Origin: Ancistrus triradiatus
Lineage: Eukaryota; Chordata; Actinopteri; Siluriformes; Loricariidae
Direction: 5' to 3'
NCBI GenBank assembly: GCA_025084515.1
Contig: JAJAGP010000019.1
Span: forward strand, 722,001 to 786,000
Length of the DNA stretch: 64,000 nucleotides
Within the stretch, counting starts at the first letter, position 1, and each line of letters opens with the position of its first letter. The notes beneath the pieces were generated by a model. It did no database searches, was not told the origin of the DNA, and saw only the letters and a list, made by a program, of their open reading frames with translations. Position numbers and translations under genes: made by a program. This document shows positions 54,283-64,000 of this stretch, piece after piece.

Positions 54283-57200
54283 GTAAAAATTGAAAGTCAG
54301 TCAGTGTGAGTGACAGACCCCTTTTCCATTTGCAGTCACTGACCATGTTATTACGGCAAATACACTGAAGAGCACTATATCTAACCAACAGTCCAAAGTT
54401 GTCAGGCCTACTGTGGGTATCTAGGGGATAACCAACACGAATTATGCATAGAATGAAAATATCGAAATTTCAAGCTGTACCAACAAAAAAACGTGTATCT
54501 ATTAATGTGTTAAAAACAGTAATGCTGGTGCAACTGATGCACTCCAGCAACATATCAGTCTGCCATGTCATGATTTTAAAATAATATGGAGACAGAAATT
54601 TTTCAAACCTACAGTGGGGCAAAAAAGTATTTAGTCAGTCACTGATTGTGCAAGTTCTCCGACTTAGAAAGATGAGAGAGGTCTGTAATTTTCATCATAG
54701 GTACACTTCAACTATGAGAGACAAAATGAGGAAAAAAAATCCAAGAAATCATATAGTATGATTTTTAAAGAATTTAATTGTAAATCATGGTAGAAAATAA
54801 GTATTTGGTCACCCACAAACAGGCAAGATTTCTGGTTCTCACAGACCTATAACAACTTCTTTATTAAGCTCTTCTGTCCTCCACTCGTTACCTGTATTAA
54901 TGGCACCTGTTTGACCTCGTTATCTTTATAAAAGACACCTGTCCAAAAAAATCCCCCCCCCCCCCCCCCCACAGGGGACAGAAATTTCCACCATAATTTA
55001 CGAATAAATTCTTTAAAAATCCTACAATGTGATTTCCTGGATTTTTTCTCATTTTGTCTCTCATAGTTGAAGTGTACCTATGATGAAAATTACAGACCTC
55101 TCTCATCTTTCTAAGTCACAGAACTTGCACAATCAGTGACTGACCAAATACTTTTTTGCCCCACTGTAATTTTTACCTGTAATACATGTAGCATCTGCGT
55201 AGAGTGATAGGAGGATCGCAGAGGAAGCAAAACACGGCACCTGAGTGCAACAAAATAATAGTAATTTGCTGCCATATCGGGCAGTTTAACACTACGTAAA
55301 TAAGGGTTCAATCCCAGAGTGGAGCAGCCTGGGTCCTTTCTGTGTGAAGTCTGCGTGTCCTCCCCATGTCCACATGGGTTTACTCCGGGTTCTTGGGTTT
55401 TCTCCTACAGTCCAAAAACATGTGTGTTAGGGTAGTTGATTACGCTAAATTGGCATTGATTTGAGTGTATATATGACTAGTCTTGATATACGCTTGTGTG
55501 TGTCGCTGAAATCGCCATTGATGCTGATAGCGACATTACATAAACCAAATAAACTAAAATATGAAGTAAAATATAGCAGTTAGTGTTCAGTTCGGTACCG
55601 TAGCATCATACATCGGGCACAGTGTACAGTGTACAGTGTCTTTGCTGTTTTGAGTCTGTATTTTGGCTGAAATATCCGGAGACTGATTTTTATTTCCAGT
55701 CATAATTTTTAAGACATCTGCTGTTAAATCGAACAGCTGTTGATTGGATGGACGTTAAATGGCAAAAACCTGTATATACCTTTACCGCTCCTGAGAAACA
55801 TATCCAATTATCTATCAATGCATTCAAATGATAACTCTTGTTCATAACAAAGCCATCTACAACAGCTTGAGGCTGTTTTTAAGCTGTAATCTAAATTTAA
55901 AGACACTTATTCATGATTTTTTTCCTGCCTTCACAGGTCTGCCACATGATCCCCTTATTCTAGACCAGCAGCAGAAGACACAGCATTACCAAGATACACA
56001 AGCTGACCAGAATCAGTCATCTACCTTATTAAATGAGCAGCCAGTATGTAAAAAAGAGGAGAGTCCAGAAAGACAGGGCAAATCTTCTGAAGAAGAAGAC
56101 AGTGAAGAAGATAATGATATTAGGCCAGGCTGTAGCTTTAACCCCGAGCCGGATGAGGAGTTTGAGCCAGACAGACTGTCTCTAGTTCAGTCTAAACTGC
56201 TGGAAGACTGGAGACCGGACCCAGACGCACCACAAAACCATAAGGCTGAGTCCATGGAGGCTAATCCAAACCGAATTCTAGGTAAGATGACTTTATACCC
56301 AGTAGCCTAGAAATATTGGACACTTTGTTAAGACGTTTCTCACCTGTCCCCAGTTAGAGAGTCAGATTTTTTTGTTTTCTTCAGTTCTTCCACCACAGAT
56401 GCTGATACTGGCACAAACTATGAGAGTTACCATTTAGACCCTGGTTTGTGTGGTAATAAAGTGGTGTTTGAAAGTCTGTGAACCTTTTAGAATTTTCTAG
56501 ATTTCTGCTTAAACGTGACCTAAAACATCATAAGATTGTCCTAAAAGTATATAAAGAAAACCTAATTAAACAAATGAGACAAACATTTTATACTTGGTCA
56601 CTTAGACTTTTTAGCAGTTAATTTGGGGATGAAATTAGAGTCCAGTGTTGTCAATCTGTGGGATGACAGTTAGGTGTGAGTGGGTGCCCTGTTGTATTTA
56701 AAGAAAATGGATCTATCAGAGTCTGATCTTCCCAACACATTTGTGGAAAAGTATCACAGAACAAACACGGGAGCTTCCTGAGGACCTCAGAAAAAGAGTT
56801 GCTGATGCTCATCAAGCTGGAAAAATATACAAACCCATCTCTAAAGTATTTGGACCCCACCAATGCACAGATTGTGTACAAATTGAGGAAAATCAAGATC
56901 ATTGTTACTTCTTCGACCAACAAAAATCACTCCAAGAGCAAGGCATGTAGTACGTTTGCACAGTATGCCTTAACAGAGAGATTGTGAGAACACCAAGGAA
57001 ACAGTAAAAAAACAAGTGTATTAAGTGATGTTGCAAATATATTTCAAACACAGTTCCCTCTGATGTACACAAAATGCAGAGAGACGATTTAATCAAAAAA
57101 AATAACAGCTATCAGCATTTTGGCCACTACTAGTGATTCATGCTCCAGCTGGACTTCAGAACCATATTAGATTTTTTTTTAATGTACTTATTTTTGATGT

Positions 57201-57871
57201 TATACATAAAATAAGGAGTCTTACAGTTAAAAGTATCAATAAGTGTCACTAGACATTGGAAGGTTTTTTGACATTGTAATTGTATTACAGATGCTCCAGA
57301 CATAATCTTACCTGTTGGTGGTCCTCCAGGCTTCTCTGCCACTTTTGATGGCCTCTTCCACTCAGTAACCAAGACTCATCTTGTTGATCCTGCTCCTCAA
57401 AATGAAGATGTCAGTGTGAGGACAAATGTGCATACTAGGATTCACCAGTGTAAAATCTGTGGCCATTCGTTCAGTCGGGCGAGCGATCTGCGCCGACATC
57501 ACAGTCACCGACACAGAGCGAGAGCCTCAAACACAGGAAAAGCAGCAAATGCAGGTAGGCCAATCAAACAGCAACTGTTTCCTCCAGGTTGTAGTCCATA
57601 CCACTGCAACGAATGTGGCCGGGACTTTAACCGCATGGAGAACCTTAAAACACACTTGCGCATTCACACCGGGGAGCGGCCGTACTCTTGCACAGTCTGT
57701 GGGGTACGGTTTCGGCACTCTGGGGCACTCACACGTCACTTCCGCATCCACACAGGGGAAAAACCTTATGTCTGTGGGCAGTGCGGCAAGCGATTCCGGA
57801 ACTGTGGTGGACTGCGCTTTCACCAGAAATCTCACACACGAGATAGACACATGGTGATGAATTGCACATGA
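53799..57871 (+). CDS. C2H2 zinc-finger protein (three coding exons)
   Basis: Exons 53799-54282, 55937-56281 and 57291-57871 join in phase with GT/AG sites to 1410 bases, which is 469 residues plus TGA. Residues 17-50 form an alanine/valine-rich amphipathic helix (FQDELAATIHRAFEVAVEIA), then a probable coiled coil to about 86. A similar N-terminal helical region is common on teleost C2H2 proteins (from memory). Residues 185-245 are strongly acidic. Four fingers follow: 330-351 (isolated, irregular H spacing), then 382-402, 410-430 and 438-458 joined by TGERPY/TGEKPY linkers. Probably a nuclear DNA-binding regulator; target and exact orthologue unknown. It is divergent from zdhhc21. Confidence 0.93.
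54612..55166. mobile_element. Complete Tc1/mariner-type MITE with TA duplications
   Basis: The ends CAGTGGGGCAAAAAAGTATT and ATACTTTTTTGCCCCACTG are inverted, with arms of roughly 200 bases. TA flanks it at 54610-54611 and 55167-55168. A run of about 20 C lies at 54952-54971. It has no coding capacity. The copy at 1-322 is the same family. Confidence 0.93.
55303..55470 (+). repeat. SINE S1 fragment
   Basis: GGGTTCAATCCCAGAGTGGA, GGGTCCTTTCTGTGTGAAGT, GTCCTCCCCATGTCC and ACAGTCCAAAAACATGTGTG match the S1 body at 52030-52180. The tRNA-like 5' head is truncated. Confidence 0.8.
55937..56281 (+). CDS. Zinc-finger gene coding exon 2 (acidic linker)
   Basis: It encodes residues 162-276: GLPHDPLILDQQQKTQHYQD, then the acidic KSSEEEDSEEDNDIRPGCSF region and PDEEFEPDRLSLVQSKLLED. 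The acceptor is CTTCACAG and the donor AG|GTAAGA at 56282. It has no finger. The acidic stretch could act as a transcription-activation or protein-contact segment; that is inference. Confidence 0.88.
56459..56955 (+). mobile_element. Tc1-like transposon fragment (family T2) in intron 2
   Basis: It begins with GTGGTGTTTGAAAGTCTGTG (the T2 terminal repeat) and runs into the 5' part of the transposase frame, which includes EQTRELPEDLRKRVADAHQA and then AGKIYKPISKVFGPHQCTD. The C-terminal half and right end are absent. It shares its end with the MITE at 58520 and its coding part with 37215-37465. Confidence 0.85.
57291..57871 (+). CDS. Zinc-finger gene coding exon 3 (four fingers)
   Basis: It encodes residues 277-469 and the stop at 57869-57871. 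Finger 1 is CKICGHSFSRASDLRRHHSH. Fingers 2-4 start CNECGRDF, CTVCGVRF and CGQCGKRF, each with both Cys and both His ligands. The acceptor is TTGTATTACAG. Confidence 0.95.
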
Positions 57872-58205
57872 ACAAAGCAATTGTGTAATGTGTCATTTTG
57901 TGGCGTTTGTGTAGTATGGTGTGAATCTGAGCTGGACCTTTGGAGTGAGTGAAATGCATGATATCGGACTGGGTAATATAACAATTTCAAGGTACCTGAA
58001 TAGGTTGATAGTTCTCTGGTTCTAACTGTTTACATTCCAGAAACTGGTGAAAGAGGAAACACCAGGACATTTTGAGGCATTTCTCATGTGAATGAGTTGT
58101 TAAACATTGTGTTCCTTTGTTACATTGTATGGGGTATGTAGTATGTAACAGCTGCTTCAGTTTGTGTGGCAATAATAATAAATGCTTAGAGACAACTGTT
58201 TGGTG
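57872..58205 (+). other. 3' UTR of the zinc-finger gene
   Basis: It follows the stop without repeats and ends just after a canonical AATAAA at 58178-58183 in CAATAATAATAAATGC. Confidence 0.65.
58178..58183 (+). promoter_or_regulatory. Poly(A) signal AATAAA
   Basis: It lies 307 bases past the stop codon, followed by a GT-containing stretch (ACTGTTTGGTG). It is the first canonical signal downstream. Confidence 0.65.
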
Positions 58206-58354
58206 AAATCACTTCAAACATGGGTGTGCTTGTCAGTGTTTTTCCAGATTTGTGACTGTGTGGAATACATACAGTAGGGTTGGAAATCAATAAGCACCTC
58301 ACAATTTGTTTGTATTACGATTCAGAGTGCTGCGATTGGATTAATAATCTTGTT

Positions 58355-59510
58355 TAGGGGTGTAACGATGCATCGTGACATGATGCACTGCAATGCAAAA
58401 ATGGGACGTTGTCTTCTGTCAGGTGAGATGATGCATTGTCTAACTAGATTGTACAATCTTGATTTTGCTGCCATTTAATGCAATTCCAGTTTTGAACACT
58501 AGGCGCAGTCAGACACATACAGTGGTGCTTGAAAGTTTGTGAACCCTTTAGAATTTTCTATATTTCTGCATAAATATGACCTAAAACATCATCAGATTTT
58601 CACACAAGTCCTAAAAGTAGATAAAGAGAACCCAGTTAAACTAATGAGATAAAAATATTATACTTGGTCATTTTTTTTTATTGCAGAAAATGATCCAATA
58701 TTACATATTAGTAAGTGGCAAAAGTATGTGAACCATTGCTTTCAGTATCTGGTGTGACCCCCCTGTGCAGCAATTACTGCAACTTTATCTACTTTTAGAA
58801 CTTGTGTGAAAATCTGATGATGTTTTAGGTCATATTTATGCAGAAATATAGAAAATTCTAAAGGGTTCACAAACTTCCAAGAACTAGTGTATCCCGTTCT
58901 CAATCCTAATTTTAATTGCAGGGGACTAAACTTTGTTTTTCTTTAACTTCTTATACAGGAAAAGTACACTATGTTGACTTGTTATTGTTCAGAAATGAAA
59001 AGGAATGTTTCCCCCTGGTTATTTAAGATATGGTGAAGCTACAGTAAGATAATGTCTTTATTGTCATTGTACAATTATACAATGAAATTAGGATTGCTGC
59101 TCCAGAAGAGTGCAAATCTGCACAAAAACAGAATAAGACTATCACAGACGGATTAAGTCAGTCAAAGGCTCTGCACTCCAAGATTAGTATTGCACTGATA
59201 GAATAAAAAGAAATATTGAATATAAGAAATATTGTGCAAAAGTATTGCACTGATAAAACACGGCATTTTATTTACAAATTTAAACCTAATGTTTTGTAGT
59301 AATACATTTTAATTGCAAGGGACTAAAGTTTTATTGTTAAAAGAAAACTTATACAAGAAAATATGCACTGTTTTCATTGTTTACACTACAGACATAAAAA
59401 AGGGAATGTCTTTTGTCAAATGTAAAATCAATAATCATGAGAAAATCTAATCGTGAACTAGTATCGTGAATCGAATCGAATCGTGAGCAGAGTGTATCGT
59501 TACACCCCTA
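58355..59510. mobile_element. hAT-type non-autonomous element with nested MITE
   Basis: The ends TAGGGGTGTAACGATGCATC and GTATCGTTACACCCCTA are inverted. The 8-base flanks ATCTTGTT (58347-58354) and ATCTTGAT (59511-59518) are a target duplication with one mismatch, the hAT length. The interior has CATCGTGAC/GAATCGTGA words and no protein. A T2 MITE is nested at 58520-58889. A fish retroelement-like phrase (TTTATTGTCATTGTACAATT) lies near 59058. Confidence 0.88.
58520..58889. mobile_element. Tc1-derived MITE (family T2) nested in hAT
   Basis: It has inverted ends CAGTGGTGCTTGAAAGTTTG and AACTTCCAAGAACTAGTG, TA on both sides (58518-58519 and 58890-58891), and about 200-base arms containing ACCTAAAACATCATCAGATT in both orientations. 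It is an internal-deletion product of the Tc1 family seen at 56459 and 37215. Confidence 0.88.
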
Positions 59511-59518
59511 ATCTTGAT

Positions 59519-61229
59519 ATATCTTTTTCTCACAGTGATTCCATGACTTCGGTTTTGGTCTCATAGTAGGTTGTGTCAGTACTGCCAGCCTTACACCAAA
59601 TGACTTTTCAATCGATTTCAGTGTCGCTGACAAATTTCCAATGTGCAAATAAAATCATGAGAGTCTTGCTGGTATTGGGCCGTGCTCGTGTCATCACGAT
59701 CGTTTGCTGAAAGTTGGTCAGGATAGCTGTCTTAAGTCAGCCCTTTCTTATCCTGTTAATGTTATTATAAATCTTCTTGGCTCACGCAAATAGTGACGTG
59801 AACATTGTCGACAACCAATAGGTGAGCTCTCTATCTCTCTCTCTCTCCAGCACCAAAAGGGAAATTCCATGCTGTGTCTGGATGACACAGTTAAAGGTGA
59901 TTTTTACAGTTCAGTAGGTGCAGACCTACAGGTATCTGACCAAATAATGCAAACTCTTCATTTTGCTGTACTACATTAATTTCTTAGTGGATTTGGGCTA
60001 TTTACTGTTTGGTGTATTAATCAGAGTTCAATGCAAATTACTGCACTCAAATGTGTAAATAAAATTATAAAACATGTAAAATTCCAGCATTGAAATAACA
60101 GAAATGTAAGCATGTACATAAAATACTGAAATGTGGGGTTTTCATTTGATCTTAAGATACCGTTACAGTACTTAAGAAGCCACTTTGTTTATTTTACAGC
60201 CTGGGAAGCTGACAGTGCTGTTTTTTTATTTACAGATTATTATTTTTAGGTGTGTGTTTTCAGAAGTTCTGAAATAAACTCAAAAGGAATCGAGTGGGAG
60301 GCTTGCAATCAGCGCCCATGCAAGAGCCCCAGCCCTTCCAAAATCATAAGTCTGTGATGAGAATCTCTGTGACTTGTCTTTAAATGTGAGAGGATGTCAG
60401 ACTTTAGGCTATTATAACTTTTAAAGTGTTTTTGCAAAGATATTTTCAATTTTCAAGACTCTTTTCAAAAGTCTTCTAGTGTGAGCTTAGCATGCAATAT
60501 CTTCGAGATGAGACGCCCTATTGTGAATCAAATGTGTGCAACATGGCGCGAAAGCCCTGCTTCTTAATGACTGAGTACGGACGCAAATCAATTCCAATAA
60601 AAGCTACCATAAAGTTTGTCATTCGCGTCACTCTTTCCGAGTGTTCTGTCTTTCCTGTGTTATGCCCATGCCACAGACTGTCCGGGCAGAGCTGTACTTC
60701 TGCAATCGTTCAACAGCATTATGTTATCAATTAACATTTCAATAATCGACTTTTGACTTTTGTGAATTGATACCAAATCGTCGACGTTGATGCCTCTAAG
60801 ATTTTTCCCACCTCAAGTATGGTACATCAAGGCTTTCATGAAATTTAATGATAGATCTCACATTTTACTTCTTTGCCGAGTGCCTTGTTTGCTGAAGTCA
60901 TATGATCAGCGCTGTATGTGTCTTGTAAACCATCTTTATCCAAACTCTATCCAAACAGATTCCAGCTATAAAAAGCTAACAAAAGCAAATGAAACACCTC
61001 TTAAGTGATGAGGAAGGATCAAGCTAATGCTTTTATCCAGTAGCATGCCATGAGCAAAATAAGGTTGTTATAGGTAAATATGAGGAAAATATTCCCTCTA
61101 GTCCTAGTATAGTAAACCAGAGGCATAAAGGCAATGGGAACATTTGTGTCCTGTACTAGTCAGTGTGTTTACAACACTATAAAACTCAGAGGAATCACAG
61201 AGTTATAATAATCATCAACTTTTACAGTA
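59519..61229. other. Spacer, nothing recognised
   Basis: AT-rich with a short (CT)n run at about 59831-59848. Frames at 60492-60734 and 60787-61008 carry no recognisable domain. No repeat is shared with the rest of the window. Confidence 0.4.
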
Positions 61230-63332
61230 CCGTATTTTTCGGGCTATAAAGCGCACCGGGTTATAAGGCGCATGAAATGAAACAATACTCTTAAGTTCCC
61301 TTGGAAACTCAGTTTGGTCTTCTTTACCTGGCGCAGGTCTTCTTGCTTCCTCCACTTCTGTACCATTGATTCGTTAATGTTGAATTCTCTTGCAGCTGCT
61401 CTATGTCCATGTTGTACTGCGTGACTGATACAGTCGTATGAAAAAGTTTGGGCACCCCTGATAATTTTCATGATTTTTCTTTATAAATCATTGGTTGTCC
61501 TGCTCAGCAATTTCAGGTAAATATATCATATAGCAGATGAACACCGTGATATTTGAGAAGTGAAATTAAGTTTATAGGTTTTACAGAAAGTGTGCAGTAA
61601 TTATTCAAACAAAATTAGGCAGGTGCATAAATTTGGGCACCCTTGTCATTTGAATACCTTTTAGCACTAATTACTGGAACACAAAATTTGTTTTGTAAGC
61701 TCATTGACCCTTGATCTACATACACAAGTGAATCCAACTATGAGAAAGTGTTAAGGTGGCCAATTGGAAGTTTTTCTCCTCTTTGCATCTTCTTTGAAGA
61801 GTGGCAACATGGGAGAGCCTCAAACAACTCTCAAATGGCCCTGAAAACCAAGGTTGTTCCACATCATGGTTCAGGGAAAGGGAAAGCTCTCTCAGAGAAT
61901 TTCAGCTGTCCAGTTTTCCTTTCCACTGTGAGGAACATAGTGAGGCAATGGAAAACCACAGGCACAGTTCTAGTTAAGGAACATCCCGAAGTGGCAGACC
62001 AAGAAAAATCTCAGATAGGCCAGAGGCAAGGATGGTGAGACCAGTCATAGTCAAGGCCACAACCACCTCCAAAGAACCTACACCTCATCTTGCTGCAGAT
62101 GGTGTCCACTGTTCATTCGTTCAAACTATACAGCTCACTTTGCACAAGGAGAGGCTGTATGGGAGAGTAATGCAGAAGAAGCCTTTTTTCTGCAGACAAC
62201 GCCACAAACAGAGTCACTTGAGTTGTGCTACAGCACATTTGGACAATCCAGCTTCATTTTTGGAATAAAATGCTGTGTACTGATGAAACTAAAATTGAGT
62301 TATTTGGACATAACAAGGAGCGGAAAAGGAACACAGCATCCCAAGACAAACACTTGCTACCCACAGTAAAATTTGGTGGCGGTTCCATAATGCCCGCGGG
62401 ACTGTGTGGCCAGTGCAGGTACTAGGAATCTTGTTAAAATTGAGGGTCGCATGGATTCCAGTTAATATCTCCAGATTCTTAAGAACAATGTTCAAGAATC
62501 AGTGACAAAGTTGCACCGAGGCCAACGACCCCAAACCCTGCTCATAATCTACTAAGGCATTCATGCAGAGGAACCAGTACAACGTTCTGGAATGGCCATC
62601 TCAGTCCCCAGACATGAATATTACTGAAAATGTGGGCTGTCCATGCTTGGAAACCATCAAAGATGACTGAACTGGAGATGTTTCTAAAGAAGAATGGTCC
62701 AAAGCACCTTCAACCAGAATCCAGACTGGAAGCTGTAGGAAGCGTTTGTAGCGCTGTTATTTCTACAAAAGGAGGATCTAACTAAATATTGATGTCATTT
62801 TTCTGTTGGGGTGCCCAAATTTTTATGCACCTGCCTAATTTTGTTTAAATAATTACTGCACACTTTCTGTAAATCCTATAAACTTCATTTCACTTCTCAA
62901 GCATCACTGTCTTCATCTGCTATATGATATATTTAGCTCAAGTTGCTGATCTGAACAACCAATGATTTATAAACTAAAATCATGAAAATTATCAAGGGTG
63001 CCCAAACTTTTTCATACGACTGTAGCGTTGAGTTTAAAATCCGCTTCGAAAATAAATGAATGAATGCACGTACCCTAATGCTGAAGCACATACCGTATTA
63101 CTCCGCCATGCTGCGCACTACGGTGGCCGTAAGCTTCATAACTTACCAAGACCGTGCTAAAACATTTTGACAGATTTATGAGCGCCGTGTACCATCTACA
63201 ACCATCGGTTGTAGGTCAGAAGGCTCAACCAGAATTAATTCATACATTAGACGCACCGCATTTTAAGGCGCACTGTCGATTTTTGAGAAAGCTAAAGGAT
63301 TTTAAGTGCGCCTTATGGTCCAAAAAATACGG
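61230..63332 (-). mobile_element. pogo/Tigger-like element interrupted by a Tc1
   Basis: The ends CCGTATTTTTCGGGCTATAA and CCTTATGGTCCAAAAAATAC are inverted, with TA on both sides (61228-61229 and 63333-63334). The minus strand carries the start of a pogo-like transposase, 61262-61428: ISHAVQHGHRAAAREFNINE followed by SMVQKWRKQEDLRQVKK, a CENP-B/Psq-type helix-turn-helix. Without the Tc1 at 61431-63022 the element is only about 0.5 kb, so the catalytic domain was already deleted. Confidence 0.85.
61431..63022 (+). mobile_element. Full-length Tc1-like transposon nested in the pogo-like element
   Basis: It has long inverted repeats of about 210 bases, starting CAGTCGTATGAAAAAGTTTG and ending CAAACTTTTTCATACGACTG. 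TA duplications lie at 61429-61430 and 63023-63024. The plus strand holds a degraded transposase from about 61800: SKGKALSE-like text, VRNIVRQWKTTGTVLV (helix-turn-helix part) and the frame 62225-62425 with the catalytic-region words WNKMLCTDETKIELFGHNKE. Frames are broken by stops and shifts. Confidence 0.93.
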
Positions 63333-63334
63333 TA

Positions 63335-64000
63335 CATTAGTAGCACCACTTCTGCAAGCTTCCAGTTTGTACATTCGTTGGTTTCCTCTGGCACTAATAC
63401 TTTTTCCATTAGTACTTTTGAGACCGATCAGTCTGGTGTGTGGTAACAAAATCTGCAAAGACAGCAACCAAATGGAAGTCAGTTTAAATGTTATCCAAAC
63501 TAGAAATTATGAAGGTTTTCTATAGCTATTGGCACCTGTATATGAGGTATAATCAGATTATTGATGAATGAATAATTACTTAATTGTTTTTCTGTGTAAT
63601 AATCTAATGCAATTTGTAATAAATAGGATATAGAATGTTAAAGGGAGCTTAAATTGATATGTTGTTTTCAACCACGTATTACAATGTAATTTTGCTTTGG
63701 TTCATAATGTCACAGTATTGTGCTGCATTACAATTATTAATACAGTAATGTTAAGATGTACCTATCTTAAAATGTACCTCATCCAGAAACCTTAAGAAGG
63801 CATCTCATCTCACCTGCCACAATGTCATGATGTGCCTTAATACAATTAACATCATTTCATGTGTCTTGAGTATTCTACAAGAACAAGGGTAAGCTGCATA
63901 AAAGGCATGTAATTTCACACAAAACACATTTAAGGCACACTTCAATTTGATCTCTTAAACCACATCATGTGTTGGTTTGAAATGTTCTTTAAACACAGTT
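63335..64000. other. Spacer to window end
   Basis: AT-rich, no recognised repeat, RNA gene or coding exon. Confidence 0.4.

Larger units (their letters stand above)
54283..55936 (+). other. Intron 1 of the zinc-finger gene
   Basis: It contains the MITE 54612-55166, a SINE S1 piece at 55303-55470 and about 450 bases of plain AT-rich sequence before the acceptor CCTGCCTTCACAG. Confidence 0.85.

Overview
This is vertebrate nuclear DNA, most likely from a teleost fish. The genes are split by long introns with GT/AG splice sites. The rest is dense with teleost-style repeats: many Tc1/mariner families, hAT and pogo-like elements, tRNA-derived SINEs, truncated LINEs and CA/TA/CT microsatellites. 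The very high Tc1 load would fit a catfish or another otophysan, but the sequence alone does not prove that. There is no operon structure, CRISPR array or other bacterial feature.

Layout. 1-6.1 kb: a MITE-rich start, then a tRNA-His (anticodon GTG) locus. It has one diverged pseudogene (1834-1905) inside a duplicated block and a tandem array at 3879-5338 with two near-intact genes, one lightly damaged copy, one badly damaged copy and one 3' half. 6.1-31.6 kb: a gene desert with nested MITEs, a Tc1 copy with TA duplications (21285-22395), and a 5'-truncated LINE with an exact 15-bp target-site duplication (25271-26143). Several non-repetitive blocks there have no recognisable protein.

31.7-51.0 kb: a complete zdhhc21 gene on the minus strand. 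Seven coding exons give 263 codons plus a stop, with a probable noncoding first exon near 51.0 kb. It encodes a DHHC-type protein S-palmitoyltransferase. Its introns hold a LINE enclosed by a fold-back element, hAT and Tc1 relics, SINEs and a perfect 43-base palindrome.

51.0-58.2 kb: a short interval with a Tc1 copy split by a SINE, then a plus-strand three-exon gene for a C2H2 zinc-finger protein (469 codons, four fingers, acidic linker, N-terminal helical/coiled-coil region). It runs divergently from zdhhc21. 58.2-64 kb: a hAT element carrying a nested Tc1 MITE, and a pogo/Tigger-like element whose helix-turn-helix coding region is cut by a full-length Tc1-like element.

How the genes relate. 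The two protein genes are divergent neighbours; nothing in the sequence shows shared function. I did not find a clearly new biological system. The most unusual items are the decaying tRNA-His array, the nested transposon insertions with readable target-site duplications, and the intronic palindrome.
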